Source: Pseudomonas sp. GM18 (GTDB lineage Bacteria > Pseudomonadota > Gammaproteobacteria > Pseudomonadales > Pseudomonadaceae). Taken from it: 51,913 bases of DNA. The translations under genes were made by a program, and so were the position numbers. Under the pieces are notes generated by a model, which was given only the letters and a program-made list of their open reading frames with translations, searched no databases and had not been told where the DNA came from. The stretch lies in assembly GCF_000282195.1 (NCBI RefSeq), contig NZ_AKJT01000006.1, forward strand, positions 1 to 51,913, given 5' to 3'. How positions within the stretch are numbered: the first letter of the stretch is position 1; each line of letters starts with the position of its first letter. Below, in pieces: positions 23,430-33,248 of the stretch.

Positions 23430-23873
23430 ATGGGTTTCGAATTGCGCCCGGCAACGTCTCGGGACCTGGACTTCGCTCGTGACCTGACTTGTCGAAATAT
23501 GCTGCGCTACTACATTCAACATGATCTGTTGTGGCTGGACGAGGCTTTCGATGTTGCCTGGGAGGGACGCGAAAACTGGCTGATTGTGCGTGACGACACG
23601 CTGATGGGGTATGTCAGTCTGAGCCGTGACGCCAGAGCCTTGTATATCCGCGAATTGCATTTACTTGAAGCGCACCGGGGGCAGGGCGCCGGTTCCTGGG
23701 TGATCGATCAGGTATTCGCCATGGCCTGCAAGGAACGGCGTCCGGCATTGCGTCTGACCGTATTTGAAAATAATCCGGCAAAAATACTTTACGAGAGAAA
23801 GGGCCTGAAGGTGGTCGGCAAGGACCAGTGTTTCCTGAGAATGCAGCGTGATATCAATGGACTGCATCGCTGA
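23430..23873 (+). CDS. GNAT-family N-acetyltransferase
   Basis: 147 residues with the GNAT fold: the N-terminal LRPATSRDLDFARDL, acetyl-CoA-binding motif A in HRGQGAGSWVID, and the C-terminal NNPAKILYERKGLKVVG. The acceptor substrate is unknown. Start codon directly follows the stop of the hydrolase gene, suggesting joint action on an amine-containing compound. Confidence 0.88.
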   Translation: MGFELRPATSRDLDFARDLTCRNMLRYYIQHDLLWLDEAFDVAWEGRENWLIVRDDTLMGYVSLSRDARALYIRELHLLEAHRGQGAGSWVIDQVFAMACKERRPALRLTVFENNPAKILYERKGLKVVGKDQCFLRMQRDINGLHR

Positions 23874-24000
23874 AACACACTGGCAGCAAGCCTCGCCAGA
23901 AGAATTGACACTTTTTATATGCTGCTTTCCGCTAGGTCTGCCAGTCGCTTTTTGCTAAGGTGTCCGGCAACCCAATAAGACCAAATCGCGAGGTGTCTGC

Positions 24001-24642
24001 TTGATTAGGGTGCTAGTAGTCGATGACCATGATCTCGTTCGTACAGGCATTACACGAATGCTGGCTGACATCGATGGCCTGCAAGTAGTCGGTCAGGCCG
24101 AGTCGGGAGAGGAATCCCTGCTCAAAGCGCGTGAGTTGAAACCCGATGTGGTGCTGATGGACGTCAAGATGCCCGGGATCGGCGGTCTTGAAGCCACGCG
24201 CAAATTATTGCGCAGTCATCCCGACATCAAAGTCGTCGCGGTCACCGTGTGCGAAGAGGATCCGTTTCCTACCCGCCTGTTACAGGCAGGCGCTGCGGGT
24301 TACCTGACCAAGGGCGCCGGATTACCGGAAATGGTCCAGGCCATTCGCCTGGTGTTTGCCGGGCAGCGCTACATCAGCCCGCAGATTGCCCAGCAACTGG
24401 CGATCAAGTCGTTCCAGCCAACCAACGATTCGCCGTTCGACGCTTTGTCTGAGCGGGAAATCCAGATTGCGTTGATGATTGTCGGCTGCCAAAAGGTACA
24501 GATCATCTCCGACAAACTGTGCCTGTCGCCAAAAACAGTGAATACCTACCGTTACCGTATTTTCGAAAAGCTTTCGATCAGCAGCGATGTCGAGTTGACG
24601 CTGTTGGCGGTTCGTCACGGCATGGTTGATGCCAGCCTCTGA
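24001..24642 (+). CDS. gacA: Response regulator GacA
   Basis: 213 residues: a receiver domain with Asp8/Asp9 and phospho-acceptor Asp54 (LMDVKMPG), Lys104 in YLTKGAG, and a LuxR-type helix-turn-helix ([12 protein letters not shown] ... [17 protein letters not shown]). It is the partner of the GacS kinase and activates the small RNAs that titrate RsmA-type repressors, controlling secondary metabolism. The start is TTG at 24001, as known for gacA in pseudomonads; no ATG gives the full receiver. uvrC starts two bases after its stop. Confidence 0.97.
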   Translation: MIRVLVVDDHDLVRTGITRMLADIDGLQVVGQAESGEESLLKARELKPDVVLMDVKMPGIGGLEATRKLLRSHPDIKVVAVTVCEEDPFPTRLLQAGAAGYLTKGAGLPEMVQAIRLVFAGQRYISPQIAQQLAIKSFQPTNDSPFDALSEREIQIALMIVGCQKVQIISDKLCLSPKTVNTYRYRIFEKLSISSDVELTLLAVRHGMVDASL

Positions 24643-24644
24643 AA

Positions 24645-26468
24645 ATGACTGAAACCTTCGATCCAAGTGCTTTTCTGTCGACGGTCAGTGGGCGGCCGGG
24701 TGTCTATCGCATGTTCGACAGCGATGCCCGTCTGCTTTATGTCGGCAAAGCCAAGAATCTCAAGAAGCGTTTGGCGAGCTACTTCCGCAAAACCGGTCTT
24801 GCCCCCAAGACCGCCGCGCTGGTAGGCCGTATCGCCCAGGTCGAAACCACCATCACGGCCAACGAAACCGAGGCCTTGCTGCTCGAGCAGACGCTGATCA
24901 AGGAATGGCGCCCGCCGTACAACATCCTGCTGCGCGACGACAAATCCTACCCTTATGTCTTTCTCTCGGATGGCCAGTTCCCGCGCTTGAGCATCCATCG
25001 CGGAGCGAAAAAGGCCAAGGGCAAATATTTCGGCCCTTACCCCAGCGCCGGAGCGATCCGCGAAAGCCTGAGCCTGCTGCAAAAGGCTTTTTTTGTTCGT
25101 CAGTGTGAAGACAGCTATTACAAGAACCGCACGCGACCCTGCCTGCAATACCAGATCAAACGCTGCAAGGCGCCGTGTGTCGGCCTGGTGGAGCCTGAGG
25201 TATATGCCGAAGATGTTCGCCACTCGGTGATGTTTCTTGAGGGGCGCAGCAATGCGTTGGCGGACGAATTGTCCGCGGCCATGGAAGAGGCTGCGGTCAA
25301 TCTCGAGTTCGAGCGTGCCGCCGAATTGCGCGACCAGATCTCATTGCTGCGCCGGGTCCAGGACCAGCAGAGCATGGAAGGCGGGACGGGCGATGTCGAT
25401 GTGATCGCGGCGTTCGTCAATCCGGGTGGCGCCTGCGTGCACTTGATCAGCGTACGCGGTGGCCGGGTGTTGGGGAGCAAGAACTTCTTCCCGCAGGTGG
25501 GAATTGAAGAAGACGTTTCCGAAGTCATGGCGGCGTTTCTCGGCCAGTACTTCATCAGCAGTCCCGAACGCGACTTGCCGAGCGAGCTGATCGTCAACGT
25601 GGTTCACGAAGACTTTCCGACTCTGATTGCGGCCATTGAAGAGCTGCGCGGTCGTGAACTGACCATCAGCCATCGTGTACGGGGCACGCGAGCGCGCTGG
25701 CAGCAATTGGCGGTCACCAATGCCGAGCAAGCGCTGGGCGCACGTCTGGCGAACCGGCAACACGTCGCGGCACGTTTCGATGCCCTGGCCGAAGTGCTGA
25801 GCCTGGACGAGCCGCCGCAACGTCTCGAGTGCTACGACATCAGTCATTCCAGTGGCGAGGCCACCGTGGCGTCGTGCGTGGTGTTCGGCCCGGAAGGCCC
25901 GATCAAGTCCGACTACCGCCGCTACAACATCGAAGGCGTCACGCCAGGCGACGACTATGCCGCGATGCATCAGGCCCTGACCCGACGCTTCAGTAAGTTG
26001 AAGGACGGGGAGGGCAAACTGCCGGACATTCTGCTGGTCGACGGCGGTAAGGGTCAGCTGTCGATGGCCCGTGACGTGCTCAATGAGCTGGCCGTGCCCG
26101 ACCTGATTCTACTGGGCGTGGCCAAGGGGGCAACGCGCAAGGCCGGTTTCGAAACCTTGTACCTCAACGACGCGGCCCATGAATTCACCTTGCGCGGTGA
26201 TTCCCCCGCGTTGCATTTGATCCAGCAGATCCGCGACGAAGCTCACCGTTTTGCTATCACCGGGCACCGTGCACGGCGCGGAAAGACTCGCCGCACCTCG
26301 ACGCTTGAGGGGGTTGCCGGTGTCGGACCGACACGTCGACGCGATTTGTTGAAACATTTTGGTGGATTGCAGGAGCTGTCTCGTGCCAGCATCGAAGAGA
26401 TCGCCAAAGCACCCGGGATCAGTAAAAAGCTCGCAGAGTTGATTTATGCAAATCTGCACAGCGAGTAG
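24645..26468 (+). CDS. uvrC: Excinuclease ABC subunit C
   Basis: 607 residues, full length. It has a GIY-YIG nuclease (RPGVYRMF ... [13 protein letters not shown]), the cysteine-containing linker ([17 protein letters not shown]), a UVR motif ([14 protein letters not shown]), the RNase H-like second nuclease ([19 protein letters not shown]) and a terminal double helix-hairpin-helix ([19 protein letters not shown]). It cuts damaged DNA on both sides of the lesion with UvrB. Cotranscription with gacA is standard in gamma-proteobacteria. Confidence 0.97.
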   Translation: MTETFDPSAFLSTVSGRPGVYRMFDSDARLLYVGKAKNLKKRLASYFRKTGLAPKTAALVGRIAQVETTITANETEALLLEQTLIKEWRPPYNILLRDDKSYPYVFLSDGQFPRLSIHRGAKKAKGKYFGPYPSAGAIRESLSLLQKAFFVRQCEDSYYKNRTRPCLQYQIKRCKAPCVGLVEPEVYAEDVRHSVMFLEGRSNALADELSAAMEEAAVNLEFERAAELRDQISLLRRVQDQQSMEGGTGDVDVIAAFVNPGGACVHLISVRGGRVLGSKNFFPQVGIEEDVSEVMAAFLGQYFISSPERDLPSELIVNVVHEDFPTLIAAIEELRGRELTISHRVRGTRARWQQLAVTNAEQALGARLANRQHVAARFDALAEVLSLDEPPQRLECYDISHSSGEATVASCVVFGPEGPIKSDYRRYNIEGVTPGDDYAAMHQALTRRFSKLKDGEGKLPDILLVDGGKGQLSMARDVLNELAVPDLILLGVAKGATRKAGFETLYLNDAAHEFTLRGDSPALHLIQQIRDEAHRFAITGHRARRGKTRRTSTLEGVAGVGPTRRRDLLKHFGGLQELSRASIEEIAKAPGISKKLAELIYANLHSE

Positions 26469-26501
26469 AATGCCCAACTCACCTCGTAGCCAGTTGTGCC
26501 G

Positions 26502-27062
26502 ATGAATATCCCTAATCTGATTACCGTTCTACGCGTCCTGCTCATCCCGATCTTCATTTTGCTGTTTTACTTGCCTTACCACTGGAGCTATCTGGCGTCC
26601 GCTTCGGTTTTTGCCTTTGCCGCCGCGACCGACTGGCTGGACGGGTATCTGGCCCGACGTCTGGAACAAAGCACACCGTTCGGGGCTTTCCTCGATCCAG
26701 TTGCGGACAAGCTGATGGTCGCCGTTGCGCTGGTGCTGCTGGTGCAAGAACACGGCAACCTGTGGCTCACACTGCCGGCCGCCGTCATCATTGGTCGCGA
26801 AATCGTCGTCTCGGCACTGCGCGAGTGGATGGCCGAACTCGGCGCCCGTGCCCATGTGGCGGTGTCGAACCTGGGCAAATGGAAAACCGCCGCGCAAATG
26901 CTGGCGCTGGTGATCCTGCTGGCCAATCCGTCGGACTTCAGCTTCTGGGTCCTGATGGGGTACGCCTTGCTGATGGTGTCCGCTGGCCTGACTTTGTGGT
27001 CCATGGTCCAATACTTGCGGGCCGCCTGGCCGCATCTGAAGACGGATGTGGAAAAGAAATAA
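26502..27062 (+). CDS. pgsA: CDP-diacylglycerol-glycerol-3-phosphate 3-phosphatidyltransferase
   Basis: 186 residues, an inner-membrane CDP-alcohol phosphatidyltransferase with about four to five hydrophobic helices. The family motif D-G-x2-A-R-x8-G-x3-D-x3-D is complete in [15 protein letters not shown]...[10 protein letters not shown]. It makes phosphatidylglycerophosphate. The ATG at 26502 gives the usual MNIPNLIT start. It lies 33 bases after uvrC and 63 bases before tRNA-Gly, the conserved gacA-uvrC-pgsA-tRNA order. Confidence 0.96.
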   Translation: MNIPNLITVLRVLLIPIFILLFYLPYHWSYLASASVFAFAAATDWLDGYLARRLEQSTPFGAFLDPVADKLMVAVALVLLVQEHGNLWLTLPAAVIIGREIVVSALREWMAELGARAHVAVSNLGKWKTAAQMLALVILLANPSDFSFWVLMGYALLMVSAGLTLWSMVQYLRAAWPHLKTDVEKK

Positions 27063-27125
27063 AACTTTTTTGAATCAAGGGGTTGACGGGGCATCTGGAT
27101 TCTATAGAATGCGCCTCACCAAGAC

Positions 27126-27201
<76 letters not shown>

Positions 27202-27209
27202 AATACAGA

Positions 27210-27240
27210 AAAACGCCACTCATTGAGTGGCGTTTTTTTT
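27210..27240 (+). terminator. Intrinsic terminator after tRNA-Gly
   Basis: Stem AACGCCACTCA/TGAGTGGCGTT is followed by eight T residues, directly downstream of the tRNA gene. Confidence 0.9.
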
Positions 27241-27264
27241 GCGCGTTATTTTGTTGTCAGCATT

Positions 27265-27291
27265 GAAAAAAGAGGCTTTTGCCTCTTTTTT
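27265..27291. terminator. Second, bidirectional terminator
   Basis: AAAAAAGAGGC and GCCTCTTTTTT pair around a TTTT loop, with A- and T-runs on both sides. It can back up the tRNA terminator on the plus strand and also end the MFS gene transcript coming from the right. Confidence 0.82.
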
Positions 27292-27356
27292 CGTTCCAGT
27301 AGGTTCCACTCGAAACCACGACCAGCCACGATTGCCGAAATTGCGCCTGAAAAAGG

Positions 27357-28508
27357 TTAGTTGCAAAGTAATCGAGCTGTCGCACTGACAAAAACCAGCA
27401 GAACGACCAGGCAGCCCAGGGCGAATGACAAAGTGCTTAGGTGGGCGACCGCTCCGATAAATACCGGACCGATCAGAATGCCCGCATAGCCCATGGAGAT
27501 GACAGCGGGGATGGCTACTGCCTGTGGCATACGTTGCTGCCGGCCTACGGCGGTAAAGAGCACAGGGACAATGTTTGAGCAGCCAGCGCCGACCAGGGCG
27601 TAGCCAATCAAGGATGCGGGCCAGCCATCGATTCCGAGCGACACGACCATGCCTGCGGCTGCGCAGAGCCCGCCTAGCGCAACGACGCGCACGCCGCCTA
27701 ATTTGCTGACGATGGCATCTCCTGTCAGGCGGCCCACGGTCATCGCTGCGGCGAAGGATGCGTAGCCCAGACCGGCGATGCTCGGCTCTAACCCTCGGCT
27801 CGACACAAGGAATACCGCGCTCCAGTCGAGTATTGCCCCTTCAGTGAGGAATACGATGAAACAGAGCGTCCCTAAAAACAGCACGATACCCCTGGGCACC
27901 GCGAATAATGGCCCACCCCGTTCAGTGCCATAAGTCAGAAAAGCAGGCGCTGCCTTGTAAAGCGCCCCCAAAACTGTGGTAACGATGCAGAGTGCAGCAA
28001 TCAGCGGATCCAGGCCGAAGGTCAGTAACGCGGTCATCGCCCCGGCGCCCAATATGCCTCCGACGCTGTAAAGGCCATGGAAGCCGGACTGAAGTGCCTG
28101 CCCGCTGTTTTTCTCGACAATGACGGACTGTATGTTCATGGCGCAATCAAGCATGCCCATGCTGGCACCGAAGATAATGACGGCTATCGCCAGGCCAGGC
28201 AGCCACACCACGGTGCTCAAAAGCGGAAAAACGGCACACAGTGCAATAGTCGCCCAGATTACGACTGGTCGGCATCCATAGTGTGCGGTGAGATAGCCAG
28301 CGAAGGGCATGGCCACAATAGATCCGCCGCCCAGGCCAAGCAGTAGCAACCCCAAGCCACCATCGTCCAAGCCAGTACGTGCTTTAACCAACGGAACCAG
28401 AGGCGCCCAAGCGGACATGAGTAGACCCGCGATGAGGAAGGCTATGCGTGTAGACATCCGCTCGCTGTGGTTAGCCGTGGGTACCAATACCGGCGATGGA
28501 GCATTCAT
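27357..28508 (-). CDS. MFS transporter, YbjJ-like
   Basis: 383 residues with about 12 hydrophobic segments. The MFS signatures are present, with a charged loop after helix 2 (GYLTAHYGCRPVV) and repeated GVGLVMAG-like glycine patterns (GLLLLGLGGG). This branch includes putative sugar or drug exporters and importers. It is the last gene of a six-gene minus-strand run (ABC importer, MmgE/PrpD enzyme, regulator, MFS), so it may carry a substrate or by-product of that pathway. TTATCGAT occurs at 28524-28531, just upstream of its ATG. Confidence 0.85.
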   Translation of the reverse strand: MNAPSPVLVPTANHSERMSTRIAFLIAGLLMSAWAPLVPLVKARTGLDDGGLGLLLLGLGGGSIVAMPFAGYLTAHYGCRPVVIWATIALCAVFPLLSTVVWLPGLAIAVIIFGASMGMLDCAMNIQSVIVEKNSGQALQSGFHGLYSVGGILGAGAMTALLTFGLDPLIAALCIVTTVLGALYKAAPAFLTYGTERGGPLFAVPRGIVLFLGTLCFIVFLTEGAILDWSAVFLVSSRGLEPSIAGLGYASFAAAMTVGRLTGDAIVSKLGGVRVVALGGLCAAAGMVVSLGIDGWPASLIGYALVGAGCSNIVPVLFTAVGRQQRMPQAVAIPAVISMGYAGILIGPVFIGAVAHLSTLSFALGCLVVLLVFVSATARLLCN

Positions 28509-28604
28509 GTTTCTCGGTAATCCTTATCGATGATGCTAGTCATCATTTGCTCGGCTTAGACATTGCGGATTTCTTTTTTTTTGCGTGCATGGGTTTCGGA
28601 AAAC

Positions 28605-29639
28605 TTAGCGCCGGCGCTCATACGTCGCTCTATAACTACTCGGCGCCACACCAAAGAAATCGCGAAATCGCATATGAAAATTGGCGAAACTACAAAAGCC
28701 AGTCGCAATAGCGATATCGGTGATCGGTCGATTGCTCTGCAGAATAAGCTGGCGAGCTCGAGTCAGGCGAAGCTCAAGATAGTAACGTGTGGGGGTGGCG
28801 CCCACGAAACGGCAGAAGCGGCGTTCTAATTGTCGCCTGGAAATCTTCACGCATTCAGCCAGTTCGTCGATCGATAGCGGTTCTTCGATATTCTTTTGCA
28901 TAAGCTCTAAAGCGAGCTTTAGTGTCTGCGGCAAGGTGGGGTCCGAGTCAACTACGACAGTTGATATCCCAGAGACTTCAGACGTTTGATCGCAACTGAG
29001 TATTTCCTCTACAGCATGGGTCAGCGACACATCTTTTTTAGCCGTGATGAGTTCCAGCATCATCCGTAACGAGCTACTGGCGCCAGCGCACGTGATACGG
29101 TTTCTATCCATTACGTGAGTTCGACTGGAGACCAGGACTTTGGGGAAAACATCCTCCATCATCGCTCGCCCATCTGGATGGAAAGCACACTCATAACCAT
29201 CCATCAACTGAGCTTCAGCCAGGAAAAATGCACCGTTCCACAAACCGCCCATGGTCGCGCCATGAGAGGCGACGTTGCGTAGCTTGCGCCGTAATTGTGG
29301 GTCGCTGATCAGCTTTACTCGTAAACCACCGGCAACGATGAGGACATCTATACGATCTGGTAATTGTGATAGCTCCAGGTCTGCTGAAATTGCAATCCCC
29401 AGATCGCTCATTACCAGACGACTCTTAATACCGACGGTCAGCACTTCGAAAGCCGGTGTCTCGCTAATCAGGTTTGCAGTCACCAGCGCGTCTATAGCGC
29501 CGGTGAAGGACATCATCGAGAAATTGTTTAAAAGCACGAAAGCTACTCGAGTCACCACCTGCGGCTTCAATGGTTTCTCAGCCGTATAGGCGTACCCCAT
29601 ATTCTTGTCTTTAAGCACGCTCTCGAATATGAATGGCAT
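28605..29639 (-). CDS. GlxA-like AraC-family regulator
   Basis: 344 residues: an N-terminal DJ-1/PfpI (class I glutamine amidotransferase-like) domain (about 30-200, with VLIVAGG and the GLWNGAFFLAEA nucleophile-elbow region, no catalytic cysteine) and a C-terminal AraC double helix-turn-helix (LSIDELAECVKISRRQLERRF). This is the build of GbdR, CdhR and SouR, which respond to betaine, carnitine or sarcosine. AGAGGA precedes the ATG at 29639. It lies between the MmgE/PrpD gene and the MFS gene and probably controls the run of genes around it. A paralogue is at 46342-47355. Confidence 0.9.
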   Translation of the reverse strand: MPFIFESVLKDKNMGYAYTAEKPLKPQVVTRVAFVLLNNFSMMSFTGAIDALVTANLISETPAFEVLTVGIKSRLVMSDLGIAISADLELSQLPDRIDVLIVAGGLRVKLISDPQLRRKLRNVASHGATMGGLWNGAFFLAEAQLMDGYECAFHPDGRAMMEDVFPKVLVSSRTHVMDRNRITCAGASSSLRMMLELITAKKDVSLTHAVEEILSCDQTSEVSGISTVVVDSDPTLPQTLKLALELMQKNIEEPLSIDELAECVKISRRQLERRFCRFVGATPTRYYLELRLTRARQLILQSNRPITDIAIATGFCSFANFHMRFRDFFGVAPSSYRATYERRR

Positions 29640-29687
29640 AAATCCTCTTTGATACCTGAACGAATAGCTAAGAAACCATTGCGGGCT

Positions 29688-31037
29688 CTAGACAGTGGTT
29701 TTTGGAGCGGACAACAACAAATCAAAGAATGATTGGCAGTCATCACTGTCGGGCAATGCTGCAACACTGCTCTTAATCGCATTGCTGAGAGTGGTTCCCA
29801 AGCTGTCATCGGCCAGCAGATGGTATTTAGCAGTGAGTTCGTCACTCGACATAGGGTTGTCGGGGTCGCCCTTGGCCGTCGCCGTAGGGCTCGTAAGAAG
29901 GGTGCCGTCTTTCAGGGTAACGGTCACGCGGGAGAGAATTTCCTCCGGGAACCTGGCTGACAGGTCAGGCGCTTCATGAAGGGTTATTTTCTCGCTGATG
30001 CTCAAAATGTCTGGCGAATGAATGGAGTCCCCGGTGACCTCGTCAGGGCCCAGCTTTCCACGAACGATCAAGGCGGCGAGTGGGAACGCCAGTGCGTACT
30101 GGGCCTCGTCTGCATTCTTCGGAAAATGCCCCTGCAAGCACACAGACTCATGGAATGTCTCGACATCTATGGTCTCGATCGACTCAGCTGTGATGACTGG
30201 ATGCGCTCTCATCAAATCGGTCATGGCCGTGAGAGCCGGTTGCGCCCAGCGACATACCGGCCACGGTTTGAAATATTGCTCGTCGATCTCCCAGCGGGTT
30301 CCGATGTCCTGCCAGAAAGTGGAAGTCTGCAAAGGTTCAACGGTGGCAGCTGGAGCGCCAGTGACACCTATCTGTGCCATCAGTAGTGCGTTCAGCCCTG
30401 CATACGCACCGGCGCCATGGGCATCACGCAGCATCGTGGGAAAGTTCACCAGGCGCATCATCGGGCATCTCGGGCCAAAGTACTCCGCGATACCCAGCGC
30501 ATGACGGAACGTCGTTTCATCCAGCTTCATCAGGCGGGCTCCGGCGCAAACGACCCCGATCCCGGAAAAGGCCCCTGACGCATGATATTCCTGGGCAGTG
30601 GCCATTAATGCCTGGCCCGCACGCAAGGCTGTCTCGTAACCGATGCACAGTGCGGTGAGGAACTCCTCGCCGCTAATGTCTTTGCCTTGACTGCGGTACG
30701 CGTCCACCAATGCAACGATGGCCGGGACAACGGTTGCACCTGCATGCCCCTTGGATGTGAAGTGGCCTTCATGTGCATCCAGGCTATCAACGCAAAAACC
30801 GCCTGCATACGCGGCGCCCAATGGGTGTACGGCCCTGCCGTCGAACCAAAGGCGGCTGGACAGCTTGTTGGCAGAGTAGTGGGCGTCAGCGTACGTTTTA
30901 AGCATCACGCTGGTTTGATTGTTGCGAGCTCCGGCGGCTACACCAATGATGTCGAGCAGGCATGTTTTAACCAGCTCACGTGTATGCAGGGGCGCGTCCT
31001 TGTAGCTGAAATTCTGGACGAATGAATACAGCTGCAT
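29688..31037 (-). CDS. MmgE/PrpD-family protein
   Basis: 449 residues of the family containing 2-methylcitrate dehydratase, cis-aconitate decarboxylase and iminodisuccinate epimerase. Family segments: DIIGVAAGARNNQ near the start, the GGFCVDSLDAHEGHFTSKGHAGATVVPA core, and FKPWPVCRWAQPALTA. The ATG at 31037 follows a GGAA ribosome site; a longer frame to 31097 lacks support. It lies 87 bases behind a ProX-type binding protein, which suggests action on an imported carboxylate or betaine. The reaction cannot be read from sequence. Confidence 0.83.
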   Translation of the reverse strand: MQLYSFVQNFSYKDAPLHTRELVKTCLLDIIGVAAGARNNQTSVMLKTYADAHYSANKLSSRLWFDGRAVHPLGAAYAGGFCVDSLDAHEGHFTSKGHAGATVVPAIVALVDAYRSQGKDISGEEFLTALCIGYETALRAGQALMATAQEYHASGAFSGIGVVCAGARLMKLDETTFRHALGIAEYFGPRCPMMRLVNFPTMLRDAHGAGAYAGLNALLMAQIGVTGAPAATVEPLQTSTFWQDIGTRWEIDEQYFKPWPVCRWAQPALTAMTDLMRAHPVITAESIETIDVETFHESVCLQGHFPKNADEAQYALAFPLAALIVRGKLGPDEVTGDSIHSPDILSISEKITLHEAPDLSARFPEEILSRVTVTLKDGTLLTSPTATAKGDPDNPMSSDELTAKYHLLADDSLGTTLSNAIKSSVAALPDSDDCQSFFDLLLSAPKTTV

Positions 31038-31124
31038 TTCATGATTCCTGAATGATGAATGCCGAAACGGATAAAAAAGTTGCCCGGCGACGGGCAACCT
31101 TTTAGGCAGCTTTAGATGAAGAGA

Positions 31125-32168
31125 CTATTTCTTTGCTGTGGCGGTATTTGCTGCAGCGCGTGCGTCTGCCAACCAACCGTCGTACTTCGCGCGATGGGCT
31201 GCGATCCATTCTGCGGCGTGACGAGTAATGTCAGCCGCACTTTTTTCGCCATTGTGCATTTTAAGATTTTGCACGCTTTCATCGTCGGTAGTGATCTGCA
31301 TTTCAGACAAGAATTTCACGGCAACTGGATTTTTCTCGGCGAACTCTTTGTTAAGAACAGCTTTGACGGTGTCTACCGGGAAGCCCAGGTTTTTGCCATT
31401 AAAGGTAGTGTTGGTATCGTTTTTGCCACTCGGAAGATCGGTGCGCGGTACGGTCAACCAAACAACGTCTTTATCTTCGATCAATACACCGGAGATCCAC
31501 TGAGGTACCCAGGTGAAATAGAGAATCGGCTTGCCTTGTTTGTAGCGAGCGATGGTGTCGGCCATCAGAGCGAAATAAGAGCCCTGGTTATTTGAAACGG
31601 TCTTTAACAGGTCATACGCTTTCATATGGTGCGCAATGATGAGCTCACAGCCCCAGCCAGGGTTGCAACCCGTCAGGTCAGCTTTACCGTCACCATTACT
31701 ATCAAACAGCTTGGCAATCTCTGGTTTCTGCAAATCTGTGAGAGACGTGATGTGGTGTTCATCAGCCGTTTTTTTATCAATCATGTAGCCCTGCAACACG
31801 CCCGGCATAATATCGCCGGTTTTCACCATCGTCTCATCGCCGCCGGCTTTTTTGTAGAACGCCTCGTGCAGTGTCTCCCACATATGCACCGTAAAGTCAG
31901 CGTCACCATTAGAAAGCGCAACCATCATGGTGGAGTATTCGGTTTCCTTTGGCGTCTGAACGTTGTAGCCCAGTTCTTTGAGACCCGCCATTGCAATCTC
32001 TCCCCGAAATCGTTCTTCGGCGATTGATGGGAAAATTGGCGTGATTGATACCCCTTTTCCGGGCTCTTGCGCAGTGGCGGCCGATGCAAATACAGGTGAT
32101 ACCGCTAATACTAAAAGCGCCACAGAATGAATAAATTTTTGTTTTATTCCGGATGTTGTGAGGTTCAT
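31125..32168 (-). CDS. Betaine-type ABC binding protein, ProX-like
   Basis: 347 residues with a signal peptide (hydrophobic HSVALLVLAVSPVFASA, probably cut after ASA). It resembles E. coli ProX closely in ADLTGCNPGWGCE, including both cysteines that form the disulfide, and in HMWETLHE and YFTWVPQW. These tryptophans build the cage that holds quaternary amines in this family. It therefore probably binds glycine betaine, proline betaine or a relative in the periplasm. It follows proV and proW homologues with small gaps (66 bases to proW). Confidence 0.9.
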   Translation of the reverse strand: MNLTTSGIKQKFIHSVALLVLAVSPVFASAATAQEPGKGVSITPIFPSIAEERFRGEIAMAGLKELGYNVQTPKETEYSTMMVALSNGDADFTVHMWETLHEAFYKKAGGDETMVKTGDIMPGVLQGYMIDKKTADEHHITSLTDLQKPEIAKLFDSNGDGKADLTGCNPGWGCELIIAHHMKAYDLLKTVSNNQGSYFALMADTIARYKQGKPILYFTWVPQWISGVLIEDKDVVWLTVPRTDLPSGKNDTNTTFNGKNLGFPVDTVKAVLNKEFAEKNPVAVKFLSEMQITTDDESVQNLKMHNGEKSAADITRHAAEWIAAHRAKYDGWLADARAAANTATAKK

Positions 32169-32234
32169 TATCGTTTACCTGGGTGGATTAGGATGTTGGC
32201 AGTTCTTTTGGTTCACGACGCGCCGCTAAGCGGG

Positions 32235-33200
32235 TTAACTTTCTTTGGGACTAACTTCTATTGTTCTAACGGTATTTTTTCTTTTCAGGCGATAAAACAC
32301 ACCCACAGGGCCTGTTTGGTACCAGTGCTCACCTTTGGTTGCTCTGTTACTGCGCTCGCCCATCGCTTGTGTCAGGCGATCAAGGAAAATCGCCAGCAAT
32401 ACCAGGCCCACACCACCGACGGTTGCCAAGCCCATATCAAGGCGGCCAATCCCACGAAGCACCATCATTCCCAACCCGCCAACCGAAATCATGGATGCAA
32501 TCACCACCATCGAAAGTGACAACATTAATGCCTGATTCAAACCCGCCATGATGGTCGGTGCAGCCAAAGGAAGTTGAACTCGCCTCAGCATTTGGCGCGG
32601 AGTACATCCGAAAGCCCTGGCGGCCTCAACCTTATCTTCCGGTACTTGCCGAATTCCCAGGTTAGTGAGCCTGACAAGTGGTGCCACCGAAAAGATGATC
32701 GTGACCAGCACGCCCGGTACGTTTCCGATACCGAACAGCATGACGACGGGTACCAGATAGACGAATGCTGGCAGCGTTTGCATCGCGTCCAATACCGGAC
32801 GAACAAGCATTTCCAATCGGTCGCTACGGGCGCACAGGACACCCAGCGGTATGCCAATAACGGCGCAGAAAAACAGTGAAGTGAGCACCAGTGCGAGGGT
32901 GATCATCGCGTCACTCCACACGCCGATCACTCCTAATAAAGTGAGAGTAACGAAGCACAGGATACCTATTTTTCTTCCTCCCACCTGCCAGCCAAAGAGC
33001 GTTGCGATGATAATAAATATCGACGGAGGAATAGACAGCAGACCGTACTGAATGCCATTAAGAACTTGATCGATTGGCCATCTTATCGAACGAAATATCT
33101 CGCGGAAATTATGAACCAAATAATTCAGGGCAACTTCTACCCATTGGCCCAAAGGGATGTTGATGGATTGAAACGGGTCTAGAAGACTGAATTCGTTCAT
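32235..33200 (-). CDS. Betaine-type ABC permease, ProW-like
   Basis: 321 residues. It has a ProW-like N-terminal amphipathic region (PLGQWVEVALNYLVHNFREIF) and about six to seven membrane helices. The ATPase-coupling loop is VEAARAFGCTPRQMLRRVQLPLAAPTIMAGLNQ. The start at 33200 (MNEFSLLD) is preferred over an upstream in-frame start at 33230. It is the only permease of this system and so should work as a homodimer, unlike the second importer in the window. Confidence 0.9.
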   Translation of the reverse strand: MNEFSLLDPFQSINIPLGQWVEVALNYLVHNFREIFRSIRWPIDQVLNGIQYGLLSIPPSIFIIIATLFGWQVGGRKIGILCFVTLTLLGVIGVWSDAMITLALVLTSLFFCAVIGIPLGVLCARSDRLEMLVRPVLDAMQTLPAFVYLVPVVMLFGIGNVPGVLVTIIFSVAPLVRLTNLGIRQVPEDKVEAARAFGCTPRQMLRRVQLPLAAPTIMAGLNQALMLSLSMVVIASMISVGGLGMMVLRGIGRLDMGLATVGGVGLVLLAIFLDRLTQAMGERSNRATKGEHWYQTGPVGVFYRLKRKNTVRTIEVSPKES

Positions 33201-33248
33201 GCTAATCACCTGAATGTCTGAGCCTGGCAAGCCAGAGAGTTGAGACTA

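Noticed and set aside
29688..31037. Naming the MmgE/PrpD protein as 2-methylcitrate dehydratase (prpD)
   Set aside because: No prpB, prpC or acnD neighbours; the importer context points elsewhere.
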